Shown piece by piece: positions 5,923-14,595 of a stretch of 15,006 nt of DNA. Numbering within the stretch: the stretch's first letter is position 1; every line of letters begins with the position of its first letter. The DNA is from an uncultured Bacteroidota bacterium (GTDB lineage: Bacteria; Bacteroidota; Bacteroidia; UKL13-3). The DNA is taken from NCBI GenBank assembly GCA_903888395.1, contig CAISTO010000233.1, positions 1 through 15,006 on the forward strand. Direction: 5' to 3'. Both the position numbers and the translations under genes were made by a program. Under the pieces are notes generated by a model. It made no database searches and was not told the origin of the DNA. It saw nothing but the letters and a program-made list of their open reading frames with translations.

Positions 5923-7980
5923 TTATTGTTTTACGAACTTAGTAGTTTTTACCCAACTATCAGTACTTACATTTACAAAATATACACCACTTTTAAGAGA
6001 AGATATTTCAATATCAAGGTTATTTATATTTTTTTGATTTTGATTAATTAGCACTTTACCATTAATATCTAAAATTGTTATATGATAACTGTTTGCATAT
6101 AAATCTTTATTGATTTCCTCTAGCAATAAAGTAATTTTGTCGTTTGCTGGATTAGGAAAAACAGCTAAATTTAATACAGTTGCTTCACGTTCTTGAATAG
6201 ATGAAGTAAAACTTTGATTATTGTTGTTATACCAATTGCTCATATTACAAGGCACACATGCTACTCCAACATTTACTGCACGCCATGCTGCGCAAGTTTG
6301 GTTATATTCGTTACTACAAATTCCATATAATATTTTTGCTGCATTTATTGAGGTTGCTCTAATTACATCAAAAGTTAAATTGGCACTTGAATAATTTGTA
6401 CTGTTTATCATAGTATAATATGCAATTCTAGCAGCTTTGACTATGCCAATTCCGCCAACACTTCTGCTTTGTCCTGAAATTATTTGACTACCCCCACTAC
6501 TTAATAAGTGAAACCATTTATTCATAACTCCACTATTATAATGTACCCCTCCATAGTCAAAAGTTAAATCATTTGGATTTTTCCAATAAGGACTTTGCAG
6601 GTAATAGCTTGGCTGACCTGAATTATAAGGGAGATATTGATTATTGGGATATTGCATATTTCTTAAAGTAGTATTGGCATCTTCGCCAATTGTCCAATTC
6701 CTAACATATCCAAATACATAGCGCTCTACCATAAAGCCAAAAATATCTGCAAATGATTCATTAATTGCACCTGATATTTTTTCATAAGTCAAAGGCCTTG
6801 AGTTTTCAACTACTCCGTGTGTAAATTCATGTCCAATTATGTCGTAAGTAGCTAAATAATTGTTGTTTATTCTGCCAATCAGCATGTGGTCTTCATTTGA
6901 AACCTTTGAATAAGCTGCATTGGCAAATGGGTAATCTGCTATTACCCTAACATGCTTGCCCCAGCCAGTCATTCCATTTCTATTTAAGGCTGTTTGTTTG
7001 TAATAATCCCATGTTTTTTGTGTACAATAATGAGCTGCTGTTGCACTCCAATTGTCATTGGCCCAAACATCATCACCATTGCTATACTGCATATCATCCC
7101 AATTCCATTTCTGCTCATAATAGAATTCCTTTTTATATCGATTGTTATAAGGGATAATGCCATCTTCATCAGTGGTAAGTATATTCCTAGTATCATCATT
7201 TGCGTGTAAATACCATTTGTCAGAGGTAAACCAATTTCCTGTTTTTTTTCTAGTATCTAAATCATACTTTGTACCATAATATATATGATTAAAAGAACCA
7301 TCGTGCACATTGTTGTGTTCGGCTAACGCGGCACCTGTATTTGCATTTATATATATTGTTTTGTTGTATGAAGGATTAAAACCAACTAAGGTAAATTTCC
7401 AAACTAATTTATAATTACTTGCATTATATACTTCTTCATCTCCAACAGGTAATAATACAAGTGTGCCAACGGGATTATTACCAGTACTGTCCCAATCATA
7501 ACTTTCACAGCCTATATGCGAAGTTGCATAATTTAAAGCTGTAGATTCGTTTATTTCTGGTATTACACTTAGGTTTAAGCCTTCTACTATAAAACCTGAA
7601 GATGACCAAACATTTTCACCATCGTGATGAATAGTATAATCAGAACCTTCAACTAAAATGCCATTGTAATATTGCTTATAAACGTCATGGTACAAATTAG
7701 GTTCAGGGCTGTCTTCATCGGCTAAAATAGAATCTTTAGTTGTGTTAACTTTTACCATAACGTCTAGCGCACCTAATCCAGTACTGCTAAAATAAGTAGT
7801 AAATAATTGAGTTGGTTTTAAAGAATCTACTTTATAATAAATTACTCCTCCTGAAGTGTCAATGTCAATTGCCCTATCAATAATAAATTGATTAGTTGGG
7901 TCTTGTAATTTAGGAATACTTTGTGCTTTTGTATAAAGCACTATAGTTAATGATACTATTATTATAAATATTTTTTTCAT
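5923..7980 (-). CDS. Secreted M4 (thermolysin-like) zinc metalloprotease with T9SS sorting domain
   Basis: 685 residues. A signal peptide covers ~1-19 (LYTKAQ). An FTP/PepSY-type propeptide spans ~30-225 (VYKQYYNGILVEGSDYTIHHDG, KLVWKFTLVG, KTIYINANTGAAL). The M4 catalytic domain is ~230-580. The zinc site is HEFTH with H384, E385 and H388, and the third ligand E408 in GAINESFAD. The 20-residue gap from H388 to E408 matches thermolysin (H146 to E166). The catalytic-loop motif DYGGVHYNSG gives D475 and H480, matching thermolysin D226 and H231, so all key residues are intact. A short cysteine-containing segment (~554-580) precedes the T9SS tail at ~603-685 (LAVFPNPANDKI, LDINGKVLI, LKSGVYFVNV). 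It should be a secreted endopeptidase activated by propeptide removal. It is cotranscribed with the barrel gene 4 bp downstream. Copy B of the duplicated spacer element lies upstream. Confidence 0.95.
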   Translation of the reverse strand: MKKIFIIIVSLTIVLYTKAQSIPKLQDPTNQFIIDRAIDIDTSGGVIYYKVDSLKPTQLFTTYFSSTGLGALDVMVKVNTTKDSILADEDSPEPNLYHDVYKQYYNGILVEGSDYTIHHDGENVWSSSGFIVEGLNLSVIPEINESTALNYATSHIGCESYDWDSTGNNPVGTLVLLPVGDEEVYNASNYKLVWKFTLVGFNPSYNKTIYINANTGAALAEHNNVHDGSFNHIYYGTKYDLDTRKKTGNWFTSDKWYLHANDDTRNILTTDEDGIIPYNNRYKKEFYYEQKWNWDDMQYSNGDDVWANDNWSATAAHYCTQKTWDYYKQTALNRNGMTGWGKHVRVIADYPFANAAYSKVSNEDHMLIGRINNNYLATYDIIGHEFTHGVVENSRPLTYEKISGAINESFADIFGFMVERYVFGYVRNWTIGEDANTTLRNMQYPNNQYLPYNSGQPSYYLQSPYWKNPNDLTFDYGGVHYNSGVMNKWFHLLSSGGSQIISGQSRSVGGIGIVKAARIAYYTMINSTNYSSANLTFDVIRATSINAAKILYGICSNEYNQTCAAWRAVNVGVACVPCNMSNWYNNNNQSFTSSIQEREATVLNLAVFPNPANDKITLLLEEINKDLYANSYHITILDINGKVLINQNQKNINNLDIEISSLKSGVYFVNVSTDSWVKTTKFVKQ

Positions 7981-8086
7981 TTTGATTGTTTAATTTTTTC
8001 CCCTGTTATCGGGTGTTTAAGTTAAAAATGAGGCTTCTATTTCCATGGTTATCGAAGCGCAAACAACCAAGCAATTACACGCAGCA

Positions 8087-8116
8087 TTGCATACATTTAT
8101 TTTTTAGCTACTTTCG
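8087..8116 (+). promoter_or_regulatory. Candidate Bacteroidota-type promoter in copy B
   Basis: TTG at 8087-8089, 19 nt, then TACTTTCG at 8109-8116, identical in boxes and spacing to the site in copy A. Expected start near 8121-8124 on the + strand, divergent from the M4 protease gene. Confidence 0.5.
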
Positions 8117-8122
8117 TAGTCA

Positions 8123-8208
8123 AATAGGGTGTAGTTTTATTAGCATAGGATACATACTATTTTATTTTATAAGCTTGTAGGTGTTCTAGCACCTGCAAGT
8201 TTTTTTTT
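8123..8208 (+). ncRNA. Candidate small RNA, copy B (~85 nt)
   Basis: It runs from the inferred start to the end of the T-run behind the hairpin; the 5' end is estimated. It shares with copy A the 5' segment ATAGGGTGTAG...TTAGCATAGG and the terminal hairpin, with an AT-rich variable middle. No coding frame is shared by the two copies in this part. Downstream on the + strand there is no gene, so the signal makes most sense as a free-standing transcript. Family unknown. Confidence 0.4.
8174..8208 (+). terminator. Terminator-like hairpin of candidate RNA copy B
   Basis: CTTGTAGGTG (8174-8183) pairs with CACCTGCAAG (8190-8199) through ten pairs including one U-G, around a 6 nt loop. Nine T follow (8200-8208). 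On the - strand the U-G pair would be an A-C mismatch and no U-tract would follow. Confidence 0.7.
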
Positions 8209-8446
8209 GTTGTTTGTTACCTACTCTTTACAGGATTTTCGGTATTTCTCCTTTTTGTTTATAGAATTAACACAATTATTGGTTAATCATTTATTTTATT
8301 TACTATACTTTTTATAACTTCCAATCAAATACTCCTGAAATTCTTTTTTATTGTCTTTAAAAATTTCAATTGATTTTTTATTTCATATATAAAAAATCTT
8401 GTGTTTACAAATAATGATTTAAAAACAATACCATAAAATACCTAAT

Positions 8447-8492
8447 GGTAGTGAATTTTTAAATTCACTACTACTACCAAAAACTCACTACC
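8447..8492. repeat. REP/MITE-like palindromic repeat, copy 1
   Basis: A 46 bp unit. GTAGTGAATTT pairs with AAATTCACTAC as a tight inner hairpin, followed by a TACTACC stretch and a closing TCACTACC, which is the inverse of the opening GGTAGTGA. The unit thus has 8 bp terminal inverted repeats plus an inner palindrome. A near-identical copy lies at 8606-8652. Confidence 0.75.
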
Positions 8493-8605
8493 ATGGTTGT
8501 GGGAATTGAATGTGTTTATGTATTTATCAATACACTCAAAGCGCTATAAAATAACTTTTTACGAATAATATTTTAGTTTGTTTTATCCATTAATTGAAAA
8601 AACTG

Positions 8606-8652
8606 GGTAGTGAATTTTTAAAATTCACTACTACTACCAAAAACTCACTACC
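8606..8652. repeat. REP/MITE-like palindromic repeat, copy 2
   Basis: A 47 bp unit differing from copy 1 only by one extra A in the central T/A run. It is in the same orientation, about 160 bp away. The flanking sequences are unrelated, which fits insertion or local duplication of a compact element rather than duplication of a longer segment. Confidence 0.75.
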
Positions 8653-8715
8653 TTGTTATTAATATTTTTAAAAGAAATTAAATTTTTAAATAAAAAATTA
8701 TGCTTTTCTTTCCAT

Positions 8716-8753
8716 AAAAAATGCCCCCAAATAGTGACTAATTTTTGGGGGCA
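8716..8753 (-). terminator. Rho-independent terminator of the polysaccharide lyase gene
   Basis: Arms TGCCCCCAAA (8722-8731) and TTTGGGGGCA (8744-8753) form a perfect 10 bp GC-rich stem with a 12 nt loop. Six A at 8716-8721 give a U-tract on the - strand. It begins 28 bp after the stop codon at 8782. Confidence 0.92.
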
Positions 8754-8781
8754 ATTCAAATTAAGTTTTTTTTAAAACACT

Positions 8782-11700
8782 CTAATGTATAACACTCATA
8801 TTCTTTGTTTGGCTTACCGTGCCATCTATAATAATGGAATAATAATAAATTCCATTGCTTAGTGCGCCTCCATCAACTTGTATTTTGTCAATTGGTTTAT
8901 TTAGTTTTTGGGTAAATAATGTTTGACCTAATACATTGGTAATTCTTAATTCAGCATTGGTATAATTTTGCCAAATTTCGTAATCAATGATGGTGGAGTT
9001 GTTGAAAGGGTTTGGATAGTTAGTAAGGGCAACTAGCTGCTGGATTCTAGCACCTGGCTTGTAATTGGTTTCATTTTGAAGTACAGTTTTATTGCTAGCA
9101 TTATTTATTTCATAAAAAGCAGTTTGCTTTTTGGTGTACAGCGTTCCACCTAAATGCAATGAATCAATCCAAACTGTATCGCAATAAGTGAACGAACTAC
9201 AGAAATTACTTGCTATTAAACATACTACATAATTACTATCGAATGCAGGGAAAGTATGAATAGGATGTGTTTCAAAACTATTTGCGCTGCCATCGCCAAA
9301 GTTCCATTCGTAATGGGTAGCTTTGCTATTAGGTTCTGTATAGTTCATTAAATAAACAGTGCTATCAAACTGCATGGCTGGGGCAAATAATGGCGTGAGT
9401 ATAGTATCAACCAAAATGGTTATTTCATCTATTTCAGCCACACTTGGTGCAATTACAGATAAAATATATTTTGAACTTTTTGTAGGTGCATCTACCGCTA
9501 CAAAGTAATTATCCCAATTGGTTAAAATACTTGTGTCACCATCTGTTATTCTGCTCCAGGTTGTAGTAATTTCGTTTACATGTAAGTTTAAATAATCGTT
9601 GTATTGTGTAAACAAATTATCAATACAAGGGTCTATATTTCCCCAATTATTTAAACTATCTAAATGATCTTTTAAGGGAGTATCGCTAGTTACTGTATTT
9701 TTAAAATCATCGAGTGCCGGTAAACTAGAATTACTAAATGAAGTAAAACTTTGATAAAATGTTTTAAACCAATATTTTTTAAAGAACATTTCTTTGTTCA
9801 AGGTACTGGTAAACATTTGGAACAAATTTATTGGACAAGGAGTAGTAGCATTTTCAAAGCTTTGGTCGTGCATGAAATGAGTAAAATACCTAAAATAATT
9901 AGCTAGATTGCCGGTGTTATACATATCATAGTATCGCATAAATTGAGTATTGTCGTAATAATACAACATACCTAAAAACAAACTCATGTCGTAAGGAAAA
10001 CCAATTAATGTTTCGGTGCTGTGGGTACTGTCAAAACATAAGGTATCAGCATAACCCGCGTTGGCATAACGGTTGTATTTGATGTGTGCGGTGTCGGTTG
10101 CGGTACAAGTTCCTTTTTTGGCTACTAGTATATAAGTTACACTGTCTAATGGTGTACTTATTGGAGTTAAACTAGTAATAGAATCAAGCCAGTAAGTGGG
10201 TTCCCAATGGAAACTATCGGCTTCAGTAATAAATCCTTTCAATTTAACCGAAGTTGCACCACTTACTATTTGTGCGTATGCAGTTGGTCGTTCTAAAGTT
10301 ATACTTACACCCGAAGGAATGGTAATGCTATCGTAAACCGAAATTGTTCCGCAAGAATTACTAATGGTTAGCGATACTAAATAAGTTCTTCCTCCTTTAA
10401 AAAAGTAATCGCCAAATCCAATGGTACTAGGCAATAAACCATAATAACTTTGGGTGTATGTTTTAGCTAAAATACCTTTGCTTAATTTTATACTATTGGT
10501 ATCGGGTTTTTCTGTTACCTCTATGGCGTATGTTACCGGTGTGGGATGATAGTCGACCAAATTAGCTGTAAATGTTCCTATTCCTTCACATGCTGTACTT
10601 GGAATGTCTATTTCTACATCAGGTTGGGTTGTAGTGTATATGTAAGCTGTTGTATCATCAAATAATTCGCAATCGTTCCAAACAGAGATAGTAACACGAT
10701 GTAAGGTACCAGGGTTAAAATAATAAGTCCAATCTTCGGGTGTATTATGTGGCTCTTTACACACGGGGTCAGGCAAAATAGAATCTTGAACTATGGTTTC
10801 CATAATACAAGTATCTATCCATGTGTTTATACCTGTTTGAGCATTTCTAATTAATAAACTATCCATTCTACAAACTTTAATTTGGTATCGTGCATCGTTT
10901 ACTATTCTGTTTAACTTTATATGTAAAGGTTCACCGGGACATAAAGTATCATTTTTTGCTTGAAATACAGCCATTGGTTTTCCAAAACTAGTATATCCCC
11001 ACTCTTTGTTTACTATTGGACAAGTGGTATCTAACCCACAAATAGGATAAGTAAAAAATGGTAATGAAGTATCAGGCAAAATATTATCAGTTTGAAGGAT
11101 TGATTTGATAACAAAATATACTCCTTCATTTGCTTTATCTAGTCCAGCTTGTGTAGGAATCAAAAACAAATTTCTATCTACAGTATCTCCCGCAGTTCGT
11201 CTGTATTCTATATGTGCATCGGGTTCTATGTGAATATATGCACCTGGTTCAGCTACTATTTCGCCCCAACCACTGTTACAAGTTCCGCTATCGCCAATTT
11301 GTAAAAAGGCCCCTGTTTTTACTATTAAACTTCCGTTTCGTTTTACGTAAATAGCACCCCCATTTTTTACATGGGTATAACTACCAGCACCTAATACCAA
11401 AGCACTTCCTGAGGTTATGGTAATGGAACTGTTATCGCTGTATGCTGCCACCATGGAATCAATACCTTTACAGCTTTTTCTTGAAAAAGCTTTGGTTTGG
11501 CAAGGACCTTCAATTATGATGGAGTCTAGAGAATTAACATATACACCTGAACAAAAATCAAGTTTTGAACTATTGGTTAGCTTTAACAAACCAGTAGGTT
11601 GTTTAATGGCTAATTTATGGCCTAAAGTATGTTTTACTCCATCTTCTATTTCAAAGGTGGTATCTATTCCTTTCCAATTAGGAGGAAAATAACAGTTTAT

Positions 11701-14595
11701 ACAATTAAATTTTTCTTGCACATAAAAGGTAGTTTCTTCTGTTGGAAGTGCAATATTTATGGTATTGGTTAGTGAATCATATCTACTCGGAATGGTATCT
11801 TGTGAGCCAGTTTTCAAGGCTAACATTTCAACGCCTCTGCCTACATCGGCTAAGTGAAATTTTACTGTATCGGCACTGTTTGGAGTAACCAATGGTTTGA
11901 TACTACACAAATACAATTGCCTTCCAGAAAATGAAATAGACGCATCTATAGCTTTGGTAGATGATATGATAATGGAATCTTTAAATTTTAAATAGGTGCC
12001 ATTACTAAAACTAGCATGTTTTATATTGGTACTACTTACAGGGCAATATTTGTAACCATACCTACTTTCGCCATATGTATGATTAAAAATAAAAGCTTTT
12101 TGTGCATTTAGTTTTAGTTTAGAAGTAGTTTGTGATGGCAAATTAAATGGATTGGTAACACTATCGGCAATACCACCTTCCCAACGTGTAAAATGGATGT
12201 GGGAAACGGTGTCGTTAATTGTTTTATTAGGATTCGGTTGAATATTTTTGCCTAGAAATTTTGCTATTATTGATGTGTCTACACCGTTTATAAATTCTAT
12301 TTTTGTAATTACGTGGTCGGCTGTTTCTTCTTTGGTAACAGTAGGCAGAGGCCAATTGCATTTTTGCGGATAAAGGAATGATTGGAAAATTGTTTTTTTA
12401 GTGGGTTGGTGAATTTGTAAACGGGTAATATGTTCATTTACCAAATCAGACGCATCATTATTTTCATTATTTTCCCAACTTTGTTTACCATTAGTGTTGT
12501 TATTTAAAATAGAAATATGAGCAGTTAAACCCCAACTATTAATGTCATTACTGCATGGAAATGTCCATCGGTGAATATTTCCAACTTTTCTATAACTTTT
12601 TAGTAAAGGTGAAGTTGAATTATCATTTACTTCTTTATTCCCGTTGCCATTTAAGTTATATTTTACTTCGCTAAAATTGTCATTATCCAAAAATTCTACA
12701 TTAATAAAGTCATTTATAATATAATAAAAATTTTCTGAGTTATTTATGGCTTTTACATTACGTGTCAACATTTCCCATCCCGGTGCTATTAGTGGAAGGT
12801 CTGTCAAAGTTGACCTATATTGAAAAGTTAATTTAAACTCTTGAATATTCGAGAATTTACCATCATTTATTAACTTGAATTGTGGGTTTTCATATTTTCT
12901 TGAAATAGCTTCTCTACTATCATCTATTTCTATAGTATTATGCATCCAATATTTATTGGTATTATTACCATGCTCTGGTTCCCAACCTGTGTATGGCGGA
13001 TCTATGGCTAGTGGAATAATACTTTCATCCTTGTTACAAGCATAAATCATAAAACTGCCCATGTCATCATCTTCATGTAATTCACTATTGCCAGATTGTG
13101 GATCAATTGCATAACCTTTTTCTGCTAACATATGAAAAGTATTTTCCGAATTTTGTGTTCCACTCCTCAATATAATGTTACCTGAGTTTTCATTGTAATA
13201 ATATTTGTCTGGTTTATCTACCTTTCCTTCACCCATAGCAAAAATATAATCACCTCTTAAATCTACTGCACCATTTGAAATATAATTTGCAAAACTTTTG
13301 TATTCGCCCCCTAATATTCCTATTAAATTACCTTTATTGATTTTCGAATTGTCGTAACTTGGCAAAGTTTGGTCGCTATTCTGAACTTTAACGTACCATT
13401 CTAATATGTTTTTATACTTTTGTTGAGCTAAATAGTTTTTTCCGTTATTTATGGGTAAAAAGTTGGATGCGCTACGTATATAAGGAAAGAAAACAGACGC
13501 TAGGTCGTTAAAATAAGAAGTTCCTTCAGCATAACCCGCAGTTCCATCAGGGCTTGTCATTGGTACATCATCAAATCCATAACCATGGTCACCAATAAAA
13601 AAATTATCTTCCATTCCATCTTCCCCCCATTCAATTATACCCAGTATATTGTCCTCTCCGCCTTCCGTTCCATGCGATCTTCTATACCAATTAACTGGGC
13701 TATACTTTGGACTTGGTCGAACCCAATCGAAAAGGCCAATAAAATAATTTGTTTCTACACCCGCATCGTTAAGCACAATGGCTGCCATACCAAGTGCACT
13801 AGCGCAAATTATACCATGATTCTTTTTCCAGCCACTAGTTGAATTAATGATTGAATTTGATTCAGAATAAATATTCCTTGAAAATTGGCGTAATTTATTT
13901 CTTGGAGAACAATCTCCATCTGAATGATTTCTATCTCCATCATAAGCAGCAATACCTCCACCAGTTTTTAGCAAATCATAAGCTTGTAAATAATACACAA
14001 GTTGAATAGCTTTGTTTCTTACTTTTTTGCAACCATAAGAAGCACCCCAATTGCAAAATTGCACATTAGGGTTAAGGTTACGTAAGCCTTGGTTTGCCCT
14101 ATCAAAAAACCAATTTTTATCTGATAGTATCAATGGTTTTAAAGTATCTTTACCTTGTTCTGTAGTGTCGTATTTTAATTCTAATAAATATACTATGGCA
14201 TTGTTTTTTACCCAAGCAGGGTGTAAGCAAGTTTGCTCTTCTTGCAATTCAGGACACCTATCTGGCTCAGGAGCTATGGCAGATTTATATATTCCTTTGA
14301 AAAGGTCGGCATATGAATATATGAAAAATTTTCTATTAACAATCTTGTAATTATTGATATTTTTTCTTATCTGTTCCAGAGATGTATCTTTATTAAATTT
14401 ATCATCTCGAACAAACATTGTATAAGGGTTGCCATAACGCATGCCTTGTTCTTTAACTCGTTTTCTAAATAACTCTTCGGGCGCATTGCTCTCATCGTGG
14501 TAATAACATTGAGCATTAGCTTTTTTCGTATAACAAAGTGCAGCAACTACAATTGTTACAACACAAATTACTTTTTTTAAATTTTTAGTAACCAT
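8782..14595 (-). CDS. Secreted heparinase II/III-like polysaccharide lyase, multidomain, with T9SS sorting domain
   Basis: 1937 residues. The signal peptide is 1-28 (ends KKANA). Residues ~35-430 look like the alpha/alpha-toroid of heparinase II/III and alginate lyase families. N259 lies in KKNHGIICASALG and Y361 in SPDGTAGYAEGTSYF, a common active-site Tyr motif. Residues ~475-800 look like the C-terminal beta-sandwich (NIILRSG, H507 in SELHEDDDMGSF, IDPPYTG, MHNTIEIDD). By analogy N259, Y361 and H507 would be catalytic; the substrate is an unknown uronate-containing polysaccharide. Residues ~1000-1110 are strand-turn repeats of beta-helix type (SSITITSGSALVLGAG, GSLIVKTGAFLQIG). Ig-like modules follow (~1170-1510), then an unusual Y/F-rich helical stretch (~1525-1700), a PKD domain around W1764 (YEWNFGDGS), and a T9SS tail at 1857-1937 (YPNPFNNSTIIDY, NVLGQTLF, LSNGIYYYSI). 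The start overlaps the upstream gene by 19 bp and has a clear GGAGG site. Confidence 0.82.
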   Translation of the reverse strand: MVTKNLKKVICVVTIVVAALCYTKKANAQCYYHDESNAPEELFRKRVKEQGMRYGNPYTMFVRDDKFNKDTSLEQIRKNINNYKIVNRKFFIYSYADLFKGIYKSAIAPEPDRCPELQEEQTCLHPAWVKNNAIVYLLELKYDTTEQGKDTLKPLILSDKNWFFDRANQGLRNLNPNVQFCNWGASYGCKKVRNKAIQLVYYLQAYDLLKTGGGIAAYDGDRNHSDGDCSPRNKLRQFSRNIYSESNSIINSTSGWKKNHGIICASALGMAAIVLNDAGVETNYFIGLFDWVRPSPKYSPVNWYRRSHGTEGGEDNILGIIEWGEDGMEDNFFIGDHGYGFDDVPMTSPDGTAGYAEGTSYFNDLASVFFPYIRSASNFLPINNGKNYLAQQKYKNILEWYVKVQNSDQTLPSYDNSKINKGNLIGILGGEYKSFANYISNGAVDLRGDYIFAMGEGKVDKPDKYYYNENSGNIILRSGTQNSENTFHMLAEKGYAIDPQSGNSELHEDDDMGSFMIYACNKDESIIPLAIDPPYTGWEPEHGNNTNKYWMHNTIEIDDSREAISRKYENPQFKLINDGKFSNIQEFKLTFQYRSTLTDLPLIAPGWEMLTRNVKAINNSENFYYIINDFINVEFLDNDNFSEVKYNLNGNGNKEVNDNSTSPLLKSYRKVGNIHRWTFPCSNDINSWGLTAHISILNNNTNGKQSWENNENNDASDLVNEHITRLQIHQPTKKTIFQSFLYPQKCNWPLPTVTKEETADHVITKIEFINGVDTSIIAKFLGKNIQPNPNKTINDTVSHIHFTRWEGGIADSVTNPFNLPSQTTSKLKLNAQKAFIFNHTYGESRYGYKYCPVSSTNIKHASFSNGTYLKFKDSIIISSTKAIDASISFSGRQLYLCSIKPLVTPNSADTVKFHLADVGRGVEMLALKTGSQDTIPSRYDSLTNTINIALPTEETTFYVQEKFNCINCYFPPNWKGIDTTFEIEDGVKHTLGHKLAIKQPTGLLKLTNSSKLDFCSGVYVNSLDSIIIEGPCQTKAFSRKSCKGIDSMVAAYSDNSSITITSGSALVLGAGSYTHVKNGGAIYVKRNGSLIVKTGAFLQIGDSGTCNSGWGEIVAEPGAYIHIEPDAHIEYRRTAGDTVDRNLFLIPTQAGLDKANEGVYFVIKSILQTDNILPDTSLPFFTYPICGLDTTCPIVNKEWGYTSFGKPMAVFQAKNDTLCPGEPLHIKLNRIVNDARYQIKVCRMDSLLIRNAQTGINTWIDTCIMETIVQDSILPDPVCKEPHNTPEDWTYYFNPGTLHRVTISVWNDCELFDDTTAYIYTTTQPDVEIDIPSTACEGIGTFTANLVDYHPTPVTYAIEVTEKPDTNSIKLSKGILAKTYTQSYYGLLPSTIGFGDYFFKGGRTYLVSLTISNSCGTISVYDSITIPSGVSITLERPTAYAQIVSGATSVKLKGFITEADSFHWEPTYWLDSITSLTPISTPLDSVTYILVAKKGTCTATDTAHIKYNRYANAGYADTLCFDSTHSTETLIGFPYDMSLFLGMLYYYDNTQFMRYYDMYNTGNLANYFRYFTHFMHDQSFENATTPCPINLFQMFTSTLNKEMFFKKYWFKTFYQSFTSFSNSSLPALDDFKNTVTSDTPLKDHLDSLNNWGNIDPCIDNLFTQYNDYLNLHVNEITTTWSRITDGDTSILTNWDNYFVAVDAPTKSSKYILSVIAPSVAEIDEITILVDTILTPLFAPAMQFDSTVYLMNYTEPNSKATHYEWNFGDGSANSFETHPIHTFPAFDSNYVVCLIASNFCSSFTYCDTVWIDSLHLGGTLYTKKQTAFYEINNASNKTVLQNETNYKPGARIQQLVALTNYPNPFNNSTIIDYEIWQNYTNAELRITNVLGQTLFTQKLNKPIDKIQVDGGALSNGIYYYSIIIDGTVSQTKNMSVIH

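Larger units (their letters stand above)
8029..8208. repeat. Duplicated spacer element, copy B
   Basis: Partner of the element at 5031-5221. The conserved pairs are GCTTC (8033-8037) with GAAGC (8054-8058) and GCAAT (8071-8075) with ATTGC (8086-8090). The region between the shared core and the hairpin (about 8150-8172) differs from copy A in sequence and is shorter. It begins ~50 bp upstream of the M4 protease ATG. A + strand frame at 7986-8180 crosses it, but a one-base indel relative to copy A breaks that frame, so it is not a conserved protein. Confidence 0.85.
8209..8715. other. Non-coding AT-rich spacer with possible gene remnant
   Basis: No convincing gene in about 500 bp. It contains the two REP-like palindromes listed separately. 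On the - strand a 28-codon open stretch (8296-8382) has a protein-like composition rich in K, E, Y and F (IEIFKDNKKEFQEYLIGSYKK) and ends in TAA. An upstream in-frame TGA (8383-8385) and no start make it at best a decayed 3' end. The rest shows only AT-rich sequence. Confidence 0.4.

Noticed and set aside
6984..7209. Small frames on both strands inside the M4 protease gene
   Set aside because: They overlap the conserved catalytic-domain coding sequence and show no signs of independent coding.
7986..8180. 64-codon + strand reading frame across spacer element copy B
   Set aside because: A one-base indel relative to copy A breaks the frame. The conservation follows promoter and hairpin positions rather than codons. 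Composition is that of AT-rich non-coding DNA.
11417..14350. Small + strand frames opposite the lyase gene (11417-11692, 13585-13842, 14051-14350)
   Set aside because: All are antisense to a well-supported domain-containing gene and lack family features.
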